DNA of 64,000 nucleotides from Variovorax paradoxus (lineage in GTDB: Bacteria; Pseudomonadota; Gammaproteobacteria; Burkholderiales; Burkholderiaceae_C), in contig NZ_JAUSRN010000016.1 in NCBI RefSeq assembly GCF_030811855.1, positions 89,422-153,421 of the forward strand, given 5' to 3'. Under the pieces are notes generated by a model. It was not told the origin of the DNA. It saw nothing but the letters and a program-made list of their open reading frames with translations, and did not search any database. The position numbers and the translations under genes were made by a program. Shown here one piece after another: positions 8,535 to 16,359 of the stretch (positions are counted from its first letter, which is position 1; each line of letters begins with the position of its first letter).

Positions 8535-9414
8535 AGCCGTGTCCGAGGCGCGCGGCGCTCCGTCCCTCCTGCAGACCGTGGCCCTCACCGCGGCGGCCAT
8601 GGTCGCGTTTGCGGCCAATTCGCTGTTGTGCAGGCTGGCACTGCAGCACCAGGGCATCGATCCGGCCAGCTTCGGCAGCATCCGGCTGGTTTCGGGCGCG
8701 CTCACGCTGGCTCTCGTCGTGCGTTTCCGGGCGCGGCCGCCGTCGCCCGCCCGCGTCGACTGGCTCGCTGCCGCGATGCTGTTCGCCTACGTCGCGTTCT
8801 TTTCTTTCGCTTACCTCAGCCTGCCGGCGGGGACGGGCGCGCTGATTCTGTTCGGTGCGGTCCAGCTCACGATGCTCGGTGCGGGCCTGGGGTCCGGCGA
8901 GCGCTTCGGGCCGGTTGCATGGCTCGGCTTCGTGCTGGCGGCGGGCGGGCTCGTCTACCTGGTGCTGCCGGGCGTTGCCGCGCCGCCGCTCCTGGGCGCC
9001 GTGCTGATGGCCGTCGCCGGCGTGGCGTGGGGCGTGTATTCGCTGCGCGGACGCGGCGTGGCCGATCCGCTGGCCGCCACGGCACGAAACTTTCTGCGGG
9101 CCGTGCCGATGGCCCTGGCGCTGAGCTTGATCTTTGTCGCCCGCGCCCATGCGGACGCGACCGGCATCGCGCTGGCCGTGGCGTCCGGCGCCGTGACCTC
9201 GGGCCTCGGCTATGTCATCTGGTATGCAGCGCTGGCCCGTCTTTCGGCCATGCAGGCGGCGACCGTGCAGCTGTCGGTGCCGCTGCTGGCGGCGATCGGC
9301 GGCGTGCTGCTGCTGTCGGAAGCCATCACGCCGCGGCTCGCGGCCGCATCGGTGGCCATCCTCGGCGGCATTGCGATCGTGCTGAGCCAGAAGTCGCGCA
9401 ACGCACGCCGTTAG
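8527..9414 (+). CDS. EamA/DMT-superfamily transporter
   Basis: A 295-residue inner-membrane protein with about ten helices arranged as two EamA repeats, the usual layout of drug/metabolite exporters. Repeat one begins at VALTAAAMVAFAANSLLCRLAL, and repeat two near LLGAVLMAVAGVAWGVYSLRG. The second half carries the typical YVIWYAALARLSAMQAATVQ and the final ISLLLSEAIT-like helix (LLLSEAITPRLAAAS). Members export amino acids, purines or other metabolites; no substrate can be read. Its start lies inside the DUF2182 gene, so it may be the third gene of that operon. It is convergent with the Ldh-type gene 16 nt away. Confidence 0.88.
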   Translation: MSEAVSEARGAPSLLQTVALTAAAMVAFAANSLLCRLALQHQGIDPASFGSIRLVSGALTLALVVRFRARPPSPARVDWLAAAMLFAYVAFFSFAYLSLPAGTGALILFGAVQLTMLGAGLGSGERFGPVAWLGFVLAAGGLVYLVLPGVAAPPLLGAVLMAVAGVAWGVYSLRGRGVADPLAATARNFLRAVPMALALSLIFVARAHADATGIALAVASGAVTSGLGYVIWYAALARLSAMQAATVQLSVPLLAAIGGVLLLSEAITPRLAAASVAILGGIAIVLSQKSRNARR

Positions 9415-9430
9415 CCGGGCAGGCGGGCTT

Positions 9431-10489
9431 CTACGCGATCGCCACGCCCACCTTCGACCCGGCCGCGACGATTTCTCCCCACGTCGCATCGTCCAGCCAG
9501 ATGCCATCGCGCTCGCGTGCCACGCGTGCGGCGCGCTCTGGCTCGCCGGCAATCTGCACTTGGTCGAAGCCGGCGCCGGGCGGGCTCTGGCGCAGCCACT
9601 CGACGAAGGCGGTCGCCTCCTGCTCGAAGCTCGCCTGGGTTCCCAGCTTGGCCGGGTCGATCAGGATCGTCAGCATGCCGTTGAGCACCGTGCGAGCGGT
9701 GTCGGCCGGGCGGTGCCAGGTTCCGCCGCCGCTGAGCGCACCGCCAAGCAGTTCGCACGCCATCGCCATGCCGTAGCCCTTGTGCTCGCCGAAGGTCATC
9801 AGCGCGCCGAAGAGGCCATTGGATTGCGGCACCACCACGACGCCGGGGTCGTTGGTGGGCGCGCCACGCTCATCGATCAGGTAGCCATCGGGCACCCGTT
9901 CGCCCTTGTTGTGGGCGACGCGCATCTTGCCCTGGGCCACGCGGCTGGTCGCAAAATCGAGCAGGAAAGGCTCGGCTCCCGCCAGCGGAATGCCGATGCA
10001 GCACGGATTGGTGCCAAAGCGCCCGTCGCCGCCGCCCCACGGCGCCACCACGGGCCGCGACAGCACGTTGACGAAGTGCATCGAGACCAGGCCTTGGGCC
10101 GTCGCCATTTCGGCAAAGTGCCCGATGCGGCCCAGATGATGCGCATTGGCGAGCGTGAAGATGCAGCTGCCGTGCTGCTTGGCGCGCGCGATGCCGAGCT
10201 CCGTCGCCTGCACGCCGACGATCTGCCCATAGCCATGCTGCCCGTCGAGCGCGAGCATCGTGCCGATGTCGGCATTGACCTTGATCGATGCATTGGGCAC
10301 GAGGCCGCCCTCGGCCACCGCATCGACATAGCGCGGCAGCATGCCCACGCCGTGCGAATCATGGCCACTCAGGTTGGCCAATACTAGGTTGTCGGCCACC
10401 TGATTGGCTTCGGCCGGGGTACTACCGGCGGCTTCGAGGATGCGGGCGCATTGCGTCCGGAGAACGGAGGCGGAAAGAGTCTGGGGCAT
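9431..10489 (-). CDS. Ldh-family NAD(P)-dependent oxidoreductase (type 2 malate/L-lactate dehydrogenase)
   Basis: A 352-residue cytoplasmic dehydrogenase of the Ldh2/YlbC/YiaK superfamily, which is not Rossmann-type. Family marks are SGHDSHGVGMLPRY (about 43-56), a conserved His in LANAHHLGRIGHFAE, GTNPCCIGIPL, LLDFATSRVAQGKMR and GEHKGYGMAMACELL. Members act on malate, L-lactate, ureidoglycolate, 2,3-diketogulonate and related 2-hydroxyacids. It is 7 nt downstream of the UxaA-family dehydratase on the same strand and so belongs to the sugar-acid cluster. There it could oxidise a released 2-hydroxyacid such as L-lactate; that substrate is inference. Confidence 0.9.
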   Translation of the reverse strand: MPQTLSASVLRTQCARILEAAGSTPAEANQVADNLVLANLSGHDSHGVGMLPRYVDAVAEGGLVPNASIKVNADIGTMLALDGQHGYGQIVGVQATELGIARAKQHGSCIFTLANAHHLGRIGHFAEMATAQGLVSMHFVNVLSRPVVAPWGGGDGRFGTNPCCIGIPLAGAEPFLLDFATSRVAQGKMRVAHNKGERVPDGYLIDERGAPTNDPGVVVVPQSNGLFGALMTFGEHKGYGMAMACELLGGALSGGGTWHRPADTARTVLNGMLTILIDPAKLGTQASFEQEATAFVEWLRQSPPGAGFDQVQIAGEPERAARVARERDGIWLDDATWGEIVAAGSKVGVAIA

Positions 10490-10496
10490 ATGTTCC

Positions 10497-12023
10497 TTAC
10501 ATCACGGCGCCGACTTGCCATGGGACGAATTCGTTCTGGCCGTAGCCATGCTTCTCGCTCTTCGACGGTTCACCCGACGCGGTGGCCAAGACCAGTTCGA
10601 AGATGCGCTGGCCCATCTCCTGGATCGACGACGTACCGTCCACGATCTCGCCGCAGTTGATGTCCATGTCCTCTTCCTGCCGCTGCCACAGCGCCGAGTT
10701 GGTCGCGAGCTTCAGCGAAGGAGAAGGCGCACAGCCGTAGGCCGAGCCGCGCCCGGTCGTGAAGCAGATGACGTTTGCGCCGCCGGCCACCTGCCCGGTA
10801 GCGCTCACGGGGTCATAGCCCGGCGTGTCCATATAGACGAAGCCGTGCGCCGTGACGGGCTCGGCATACTCGTACACCGCCTCGAGGTTGCTGGTGCCGC
10901 CCTTGGCCACCGCGCCAAGCGACTTTTCGAGGATGGTCGTGAGGCCGCCCGCTTTATTGCCCGGCGAGGGGTTGTTGTTCATCTCGCCTTCGTTGATCTC
11001 GGTGTAGTGCTCCCACCACTTGATGCGGTCCACCAGCTTCTGGCCGACCTCGCGCTTTACAGCACGGCGCGTCAGCAGATGCTCGGCGCCATAGACCTCG
11101 GGCGTCTCGCTGAGGATGGCCGTGCCGCCATGCGCCACCAGCAGATCGACCGCCGCCCCCAGCGCCGGATTGGCACTGATGCCGGAGTAGCCGTCCGAGC
11201 CGCCGCATTGCAGCCCGATCGTGATGTGCGCCGCGCTGCAGGGATCACGCTTCACCGCATTGGCGCGCGGCAGCATCTCGTTGATCAGCGCGATGCCTTT
11301 CTCCACCGTCTTGCGCGTGCCGCCGGTGTCCTGGATGTTGAAGGTGCGAAAGTTCTCGCCCTCGGCCAGGTGACCGGTCGCAAGCCAGGCATTGATCTGG
11401 TTCGCCTCGCAGCCCAGGCCCACCACCAGCACCCCCGCGAAGTTCGGGTGCGTGGCATAGCCCGTGAGCGTGCGCTCCAAGATCTGCATGCCCATGCCTT
11501 GCGTGTCCATGCCGCAGCCGGTGCCATGCGTGAGCGCCACGATGCCGTCGACGTTCGGGTAGTCGGCCAGCGCCGATGGATTGGTCTTGCGCGAGAAGTG
11601 GTCGGCAATGGCGCGCGCCGCCGTGGCCGAGCAGTTCACGCTCGTGAGCACGCCGATGTAGTTGCGTGTGGCCACGCGGCCGTCGGCGCGCTTGATGCCC
11701 ATGAAGGTGGCCTCGCGCTTTGGGGGCACGGGCTTCACGTCGGCGCCGAACGCATAGTCGCGCTCGAAATCTCCCTTGTCGGGACCCATGTCGAGGTTGT
11801 GCGTGTGCACGTGTTCGCCGGCCGCAATGGGCTTGCTCGCAAAGCCGATGATCTGGTTGTAGCGGCGCACCGGCTCACCGGCGGCAATGGCGCGCGTCGC
11901 CACCTTGTGGCCGGCGGGAATCAGGCCGCGCACGGCGAAGTCTTCGACCTTGGCGCCGCCGACCAGTTGGCTACGCGCGATCACGACGTCGTCGGCCGGA
12001 TGCAGTCGAATGAAGGGATTCAT
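10497..12023 (-). CDS. UxaA-family sugar-acid dehydratase (altronate/galactarate dehydratase family)
   Basis: A 508-residue iron-dependent dehydratase that removes water from an aldonate to give a 2-keto-3-deoxy acid. The N-terminal SAF domain (IRLHPADDVVIARSQL to HTHNLDMGP) is followed by the catalytic domain with THGTGCGMDTQG, VVGLGCEANQI, LQCGGSDGYSGISANPALG and the C-terminal CAPSPSLKLATNS. Both domains are on one chain, as in full-length UxaA or GarD. The open frame continues upstream to 13730, but the family N-terminus MNPFIRLHPADDV fixes the start at 12023. Neighbouring SDR and FAH-family genes suggest a substrate such as L-fuconate, L-rhamnonate or a pentonate in a non-phosphorylating route; which one is not decidable. 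Confidence 0.9.
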   Translation of the reverse strand: MNPFIRLHPADDVVIARSQLVGGAKVEDFAVRGLIPAGHKVATRAIAAGEPVRRYNQIIGFASKPIAAGEHVHTHNLDMGPDKGDFERDYAFGADVKPVPPKREATFMGIKRADGRVATRNYIGVLTSVNCSATAARAIADHFSRKTNPSALADYPNVDGIVALTHGTGCGMDTQGMGMQILERTLTGYATHPNFAGVLVVGLGCEANQINAWLATGHLAEGENFRTFNIQDTGGTRKTVEKGIALINEMLPRANAVKRDPCSAAHITIGLQCGGSDGYSGISANPALGAAVDLLVAHGGTAILSETPEVYGAEHLLTRRAVKREVGQKLVDRIKWWEHYTEINEGEMNNNPSPGNKAGGLTTILEKSLGAVAKGGTSNLEAVYEYAEPVTAHGFVYMDTPGYDPVSATGQVAGGANVICFTTGRGSAYGCAPSPSLKLATNSALWQRQEEDMDINCGEIVDGTSSIQEMGQRIFELVLATASGEPSKSEKHGYGQNEFVPWQVGAVM

Positions 12024-12076
12024 CGTGGAACTCGTGGTGTGGGTTAAAGAAATTTGATGAAGGAAACGCTGGCGAT

Positions 12077-12784
12077 TCAGGCGGCTTTTGCGCGGCGCCA
12101 GCTCGCGCTGAATCGTTGGTGCGAGTTGTCCATGTGGGCGTGCATCGCGGCGCGCGCGGCCTCGGCGTCGTGTGCGGCCACCGCGTCGCGGATGGCCTCG
12201 TGCTCGGCAATGGCCGAGCGCCAGGAGGCCACTGTTTCGAAGTAGCCGCCCAGCCGCGTGAAGATGGGGCCGTTGCGTGAATCCCAGAAGCTTTGCACCG
12301 TCTCCATCAGCACGGTGTTGCCGCTGGCGTTGACGATGGCCACGTGGAATGCGCGGTCGCCTTCGAGCGGCATCACTTCGCGGTCGGCGAGCTCGCGCAT
12401 CATTTCGATGGCGCGGCTCATGGCGTCGATGTCCTTGCGCTTGCCGACGGTGGCCGCGATGGCGGCGGTCTCGCCCTCGATCACGCGGCGCGCGCGAATC
12501 AGCTCCAGCGGGCCCCATTCGGTGGGCGCGATCGGCTTGGCCGCGCGATGCGAGCGGTCGAGCACGTACACGCCCGAGCCCGTTCGAACCTCGACCCAGC
12601 CTTCGACTTCGAGCGCAATCAGCGCCTCGCGCACCGAAGGCCGGCTCACGCCAAGTTGCTTGGCCAGGTCGCGCTCGGCCGGCAGCCGCGCACCGACCGC
12701 GAATTCGCCCTTGCCGATCAGCCCTCGCAGCTGGTCGGCAATCTGGCGGTACAGGCGCTGGGGTTCGACGGTCTGGAGCGGCAC
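12077..12784 (-). CDS. FadR/GntR-family regulator with FCD ligand domain
   Basis: A 235-residue transcription factor. The winged helix covers about residues 8-75 (RLYRQIADQLRGLIGKGEF, LAKQLGVSRPSVREALIALE). An all-helical FCD domain follows, with the metal-binding pattern FHVAIVNASGN and a C-terminal HEAIRDAVAAHDAEAARAAM. FCD regulators of sugar-acid operons are usually repressors released by a pathway acid. I prefer the GTG at 12784, giving VPLQTVEPQ, because an ATG at 12862 would place the operator palindromes inside the coding region. It is divergent from the SDR operon and sits between that operon and the codirectional dehydratase, so it probably controls both. Confidence 0.88.
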   Translation of the reverse strand: MPLQTVEPQRLYRQIADQLRGLIGKGEFAVGARLPAERDLAKQLGVSRPSVREALIALEVEGWVEVRTGSGVYVLDRSHRAAKPIAPTEWGPLELIRARRVIEGETAAIAATVGKRKDIDAMSRAIEMMRELADREVMPLEGDRAFHVAIVNASGNTVLMETVQSFWDSRNGPIFTRLGGYFETVASWRSAIAEHEAIRDAVAAHDAEAARAAMHAHMDNSHQRFSASWRRAKAA

Positions 12785-12799
12785 GGGTGGTGTTAAGGG

Positions 12800-12835
12800 T
12801 TGTCCTGAATTGGACAAGTGGTAAGGCCAATTCAG
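12800..12835. promoter_or_regulatory. Two overlapping perfect palindromes, likely FCD regulator operator
   Basis: TTGTCC-N6-GGACAA (12800-12817) overlaps CTGAATTGG-N13-CCAATTCAG (12805-12835), both with perfect arms. They lie in the gap between the regulator (start 12784) and the SDR operon (start 12909). This suggests a shared, probably autoregulated operator. Confidence 0.6.
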
Positions 12836-12908
12836 AATACGATCTCGCTGCGCCGTTGCCATCGGGCCAAACCCTGAACGGCCGCTTCCAACTTTCAAGG
12901 AGACATGC

Positions 12909-13643
12909 ATGAGACTCAAGGGCAAGACCGCGCTCGTCACGGCGGCCGGACAAGGCATCGGCCACGCGAGCGTTCTCGCCATGGCGGCCGAAGGCGCCCA
13001 GGTATGGGCCACCGACGTGAACGAGAAGCTGCTCGAGCGCTACGCCGGCGTGGCCAACGTGCGCACCGCCAGGCTCGACGTGCTCGACAAGGACGCGATC
13101 GCCGCCTTCTTCAAGAGTCTTCCGGCGCTCGACGTGCTGTTCAACTGCGCCGGCGTGGTGCACAACGGCACCGCGCTCGACGCTACCGACAAGGACCTGG
13201 AGTTCGCGTTCAACCTTAATGTGCGCGCGCAGTTCTGGACCATCCAGGCCGCTCTGCCCGTCATGCTGGCGGCTGGACGCGGCAGCATCATCAACATGGC
13301 GAGCGTCTGCTCCAGCATGAAGGGCCTGCCCAACCGATTCGTCTACGGCACCACCAAGGCGGCGGTGCTCGGCCTCACCAAGAGCGTGGCGGCCGACTTC
13401 GTGACCCGCGGCATCCGCTGCAATGCCGTCTGTCCTGGCACGGTCGATACGCCCTCGCTCGGCGATCGCATCAACGCCAACGAAGATCCCGAGGCTGCGC
13501 GCAAGGCATTCATTGCGCGCCAGCCCATGGGCCGCCTCGCACAGGCCGAAGAGATCGCGCCCGTGGTGGTGTTCCTCGCGAGCGACGAATCGGTGTTCGC
13601 GACCGGCCAGGCCTTCACGGTCGACGGCGGTCTCACCATATGA
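12909..13643 (+). CDS. SDR dehydrogenase, 2-keto-3-deoxy-sugar-acid 4-dehydrogenase-like
   Basis: Classical SDR of 244 residues. Cofactor motif TAAGQGIG (about 11-18), NCAGVV near 79, and the catalytic S-x-Y-x3-K set in MASVCSSMKGLPNRFVYGTTK. An acidic ATDVNE after strand 2 favours NAD. It resembles the DHRS6/2-keto-3-deoxy-L-fuconate dehydrogenase group, which oxidises the C4 hydroxyl of a 2-keto-3-deoxy acid. In this cluster it would act after the UxaA-family dehydratase and before the FAH-family hydrolase. It is the first gene of a three-gene operon and ends in an ATGA overlap with the next SDR. The exact sugar is not determined. Confidence 0.87.
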   Translation: MRLKGKTALVTAAGQGIGHASVLAMAAEGAQVWATDVNEKLLERYAGVANVRTARLDVLDKDAIAAFFKSLPALDVLFNCAGVVHNGTALDATDKDLEFAFNLNVRAQFWTIQAALPVMLAAGRGSIINMASVCSSMKGLPNRFVYGTTKAAVLGLTKSVAADFVTRGIRCNAVCPGTVDTPSLGDRINANEDPEAARKAFIARQPMGRLAQAEEIAPVVVFLASDESVFATGQAFTVDGGLTI

Positions 13644-14386
13644 ACCAGCTCGACTTCGCCGGCCGCCATGCTGTGGTGACCGGCGGCGCGGCGGGGCTGG
13701 GTTTCGGCATTGCACAGCGGCTGATCGCATCGGGCGGCAGCGTCACCCTTTGGGACCGCGACGAAGCCGCGGCCCGCCAGACTTGCACTGCGCTGGGCGT
13801 CAAGGCCTTCGCGGTCAAGGTCGACGTGGCGCAGCAGCCTTCGGTGGCCGCGGCCGTGGCGGCCACGCTGGCCCATGCGCCGCGCATCGACGCGCTGGTC
13901 AACAGCGCCGGCATCACCGGTCCCAACACCAAGCTGTGGGACTACCCCGTCGACGACTGGCGGCAGGTGATGGACGTCAACGTCAACGGCGTCTTTCTCT
14001 GTTGCCGCGAGGTGGTGGCCCAGATGCAAAGGCAGGGCTATGGCCGAATCGTGAACATTGCTTCCGTGGCCGGAAAAGAGGGCAACCCGAACGCCAGCGC
14101 CTACAGTGCGAGCAAGGCCGCCGTCATTGCGCTCACCAAGTCGCTGGGCAAGGAGCTGGCCGACACCGGTATCCGCGTCAACTGCGTGACGCCCGCGGCG
14201 GTGAAGACCGCCATCTTCGACCAGATGACACCCGAGCACATCGCGTTCATGCTCTCGAAAATTCCCATGGGCCGCTTCGGCACGGTGGAGGAGGTGGCCG
14301 CTATGGTCGGCTGGCTCTGCACCGAAGATTGCTCGTTCTCCACCGGCGCCGTGTTCGACCTCTCCGGCGGCCGCTCCACTTACTAG
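13640..14386 (+). CDS. SDR oxidoreductase, second in sugar-acid operon
   Basis: Classical SDR of 248 residues with TGGAAGLG at the N-terminus, NSAGITG near 90, the catalytic Ser in IVNIASVAGKEGN and YSASKAAV as Tyr-X3-Lys, followed by VNCVTPAAVKT. The start overlaps the preceding stop by 4 nt, so the two SDRs are translationally coupled. Two SDRs in one non-phosphorylating sugar pathway typically act as the initial sugar 1-dehydrogenase and the later 4-dehydrogenase; by that reasoning this one may be the sugar dehydrogenase. That assignment is inference; no lactonase or mutarotase gene is visible nearby. Confidence 0.85.
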   Translation: MNQLDFAGRHAVVTGGAAGLGFGIAQRLIASGGSVTLWDRDEAAARQTCTALGVKAFAVKVDVAQQPSVAAAVAATLAHAPRIDALVNSAGITGPNTKLWDYPVDDWRQVMDVNVNGVFLCCREVVAQMQRQGYGRIVNIASVAGKEGNPNASAYSASKAAVIALTKSLGKELADTGIRVNCVTPAAVKTAIFDQMTPEHIAFMLSKIPMGRFGTVEEVAAMVGWLCTEDCSFSTGAVFDLSGGRSTY

Positions 14387-14417
14387 CCAGTCAATCAGTC
14401 TCACAAGAAAGGACAAC

Positions 14418-15266
14418 ATGAAACTCGTTCGCTATGGCAACCCCGGCAAGGAAAAGCCCGGCCTCATCGACGGCGAAGGCCGTCTGCGCGACCTGAGCGC
14501 GGTGGTCAAGGACATCGGGCCCGAGCAGCTCGGCGACGCCGCCCTTGCCAAGCTGCAGAAGCAAAAGGTCGACAAGCTGCCGCTGGTCAGGGGCAAGCCG
14601 CGTTTCGGCAGCCCCGTCGCCAACGTCGGCAAGTTCATTGCCATCGGCCTGAACTACGCCGATCATGCGGCCGAATCGGGCCTGCCGATCCCCGCGGAGC
14701 CCGTGGTTTTCATGAAGGCGACCAGCTGCATCCAGGGCCCGAACGATCCGGTCATGCTGCCCAAGAACTCGGTCAAGAGCGACTGGGAAGTCGAGCTCGG
14801 CGTGGTCATTGGCACGCGCGCGCGCTATGTCTCGCAGAAAGATGCGCTCAATTTCGTGGCCGGCTACTGCACCATCAACGACGTGAGTGAGCGCGAATAC
14901 CAGATCGAGCGCGGCGGCACCTGGGACAAGGGCAAGGGTTGCGACACCTTCGGCCCCCTCGGCCCCTGGCTCGTCACGCGCGACGAAGTGCCCAACCCGC
15001 AGAAGCTGTCGATGTGGCTCGACCTCAACGGCAAGCGCATGCAGACCGGCAACACCAAGACCATGATCTTCAGCATCGCCAAGATCGTGAGCTATCTGAG
15101 CCAGTTCATGACGCTTTTGCCCGGCGACGTCATCACCACCGGCACGCCGCCCGGCGTCGGCCTTGGCATGAAGCCGCCGCTCTATCTGAAGAAGGGCGAC
15201 GTGATGACGCTGGGCATCGAAGGCCTGGGCGAGCAGCGCCAGGAAGTGGTGCCTTTCAAGCTCTGA
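14418..15266 (+). CDS. FAH-family hydrolase, likely 2,4-diketo-3-deoxy-sugar-acid hydrolase
   Basis: A 282-residue fumarylacetoacetate-hydrolase-fold enzyme that cleaves a C-C bond in a beta-diketo acid. A short N-terminal domain (MKLVRYGNPGKEKPGLID) precedes the metal-binding core, with KSDWEVELGVVIG, YCTINDVSEREYQIERGG, and the C-terminal LPGDVITTGTPPGVGLGMKP. This N-terminus is characteristic of the subgroup acting on 2,4-diketo-3-deoxy acids such as the L-fuconate or L-rhamnonate derivatives, giving pyruvate plus L-lactate. An AGAAAGGA ribosome binding site precedes the ATG. It is the last gene of the SDR-SDR-FAH operon and is followed by an intrinsic terminator. Confidence 0.88.
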   Translation: MKLVRYGNPGKEKPGLIDGEGRLRDLSAVVKDIGPEQLGDAALAKLQKQKVDKLPLVRGKPRFGSPVANVGKFIAIGLNYADHAAESGLPIPAEPVVFMKATSCIQGPNDPVMLPKNSVKSDWEVELGVVIGTRARYVSQKDALNFVAGYCTINDVSEREYQIERGGTWDKGKGCDTFGPLGPWLVTRDEVPNPQKLSMWLDLNGKRMQTGNTKTMIFSIAKIVSYLSQFMTLLPGDVITTGTPPGVGLGMKPPLYLKKGDVMTLGIEGLGEQRQEVVPFKL

Positions 15267-15287
15267 GCCTCGCGGCAGCGAGCCACG

Positions 15288-15325
15288 AAAGGCGCGGCGG
15301 GCGAAAGCCCGGCGCGCCTTTTTTG
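15288..15325 (+). terminator. Intrinsic terminator after the SDR-SDR-FAH operon
   Basis: AAAGGCGCG and GGGC on the left arm pair with GCCC and CGCGCC on the right around a GAAA loop, with one internal mismatch, followed by TTTTTT. It lies 22 nt after the hydrolase stop and before the convergent LysR gene. Confidence 0.75.
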
Positions 15326-15344
15326 TTGACGCGCGGCAGCGCGC

Positions 15345-16229
15345 TCAGCGCAGCACCCGGATCAGCTCGTCGTACACCAGCCGCACGCGTGCCGGCACCG
15401 GCGCGCGCTGCGGACGATAGACGTGAATCGGAAATGGCTCCGGCGCATCCGCCTCCAGCACGGCCACGAGCGCGCCCGACTGCAGCCATGGTTCGGCCAG
15501 CGGTCCGATGAGCTGGCCGAAGCCGACGCCGCCCAACACAGCGGCGCATTCGGCATCGATGTTGTCCGTGACGAACGCGGGCGACGAGACCGTCAGCACC
15601 CGCCGCTTGCTGAATGGCCACGGCCAGGGGCGGCCGGAGCTGCGGTTGATCAACGCCGTCAGCGGCAGGGCGGACAGGGCATCGAGATCACGCGGCGTGC
15701 CCAGTCGCGCAATGAGCGCTGGCGCGGCCACCACACGCAGGGGCATTTTCCCGACGGCCCGCGCGACGAAGCGGGCGTCGCGCATCGGCCCCACGCGCAC
15801 GCCGATGTCGATCTGCTCGTCCACCACGTCGGCATGCTGTTCCGACAGGCGCAGGTCTAGCACCAGCCCCGGATGCGCTGCCACGAGCGGCGCCAGCGCC
15901 TGCGGGATGAGCCGCGCATACACATGCGGCGCCGTGACCCGCACCGTGCCCGCATGCTGCGACAGCGTGCGTCGGTCGATATGGTGGAAAAGTTCGTCGA
16001 CGCCACCCACCGCTACTCTCGCGCGCTCCGCGAGTTGCCCCCCGAAATCGGTGAGCTGCACGCCGCGCGTGCTGCGGTGGAACAAGGGCTCGCCCAGTTC
16101 TTCTTCGAGCTCGCGCACCGCGCGTGTCACCACCTGCGGCGAGACGGACAGGCGCGCGGCTGCTTCGCGGAAGTTGGCGGCAGCGGCGGCGGTGCAGAAC
16201 ACGCGCAGGGCTTCGAGACGATTGGCCAT
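15345..16229 (-). CDS. LysR-family transcriptional regulator
   Basis: A 294-residue LysR regulator. The N-terminal winged helix (MANRLEALRVFCTAAAAANF, then AAARLSVSPQVVTRAVRELE) is followed by the effector-binding domain, starting near 90 (GTVRVTAPHVYARLIPQALA). It is divergent from the SDR gene at 16360, the usual position of a LysR target. A perfect T-N11-A palindrome lies 22 nt upstream of its start in the shared gap. The effector is unknown. The tail converges on the terminator of the sugar-acid operon. Confidence 0.92.
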   Translation of the reverse strand: MANRLEALRVFCTAAAAANFREAAARLSVSPQVVTRAVRELEEELGEPLFHRSTRGVQLTDFGGQLAERARVAVGGVDELFHHIDRRTLSQHAGTVRVTAPHVYARLIPQALAPLVAAHPGLVLDLRLSEQHADVVDEQIDIGVRVGPMRDARFVARAVGKMPLRVVAAPALIARLGTPRDLDALSALPLTALINRSSGRPWPWPFSKRRVLTVSSPAFVTDNIDAECAAVLGGVGFGQLIGPLAEPWLQSGALVAVLEADAPEPFPIHVYRPQRAPVPARVRLVYDELIRVLR

Positions 16230-16250
16230 GGGCTGCTTTCAAGAGGAGGC

Positions 16251-16271
16251 GAATTCCAGTTTGAGGAATTC
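16251..16271. promoter_or_regulatory. LysR box between lysR and SDR
   Basis: GAATTCC-AGTTTGA-GGAATTC is a perfect 7-bp-arm inverted repeat containing a T-N11-A core. It sits in the 130-nt divergent gap between the LysR gene (start 16229) and the SDR (start 16360), where LysR proteins bind. Confidence 0.6.
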
Positions 16272-16359
16272 TGAAGTCGCAAGAGTTTCATTTACGGGAA
16301 CGCATGGATTTTCCACACTGCATGCACTTCTTCTTCAACACACCCGAAAGGAAATCCCC

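Noticed and set aside
12024..13730. Upstream extension of the dehydratase frame to give a 1077-residue protein
   Set aside because: The family N-terminus is at 12023. The extension runs antisense across the regulator and SDR genes and has no domain character; it is open only because of high GC.
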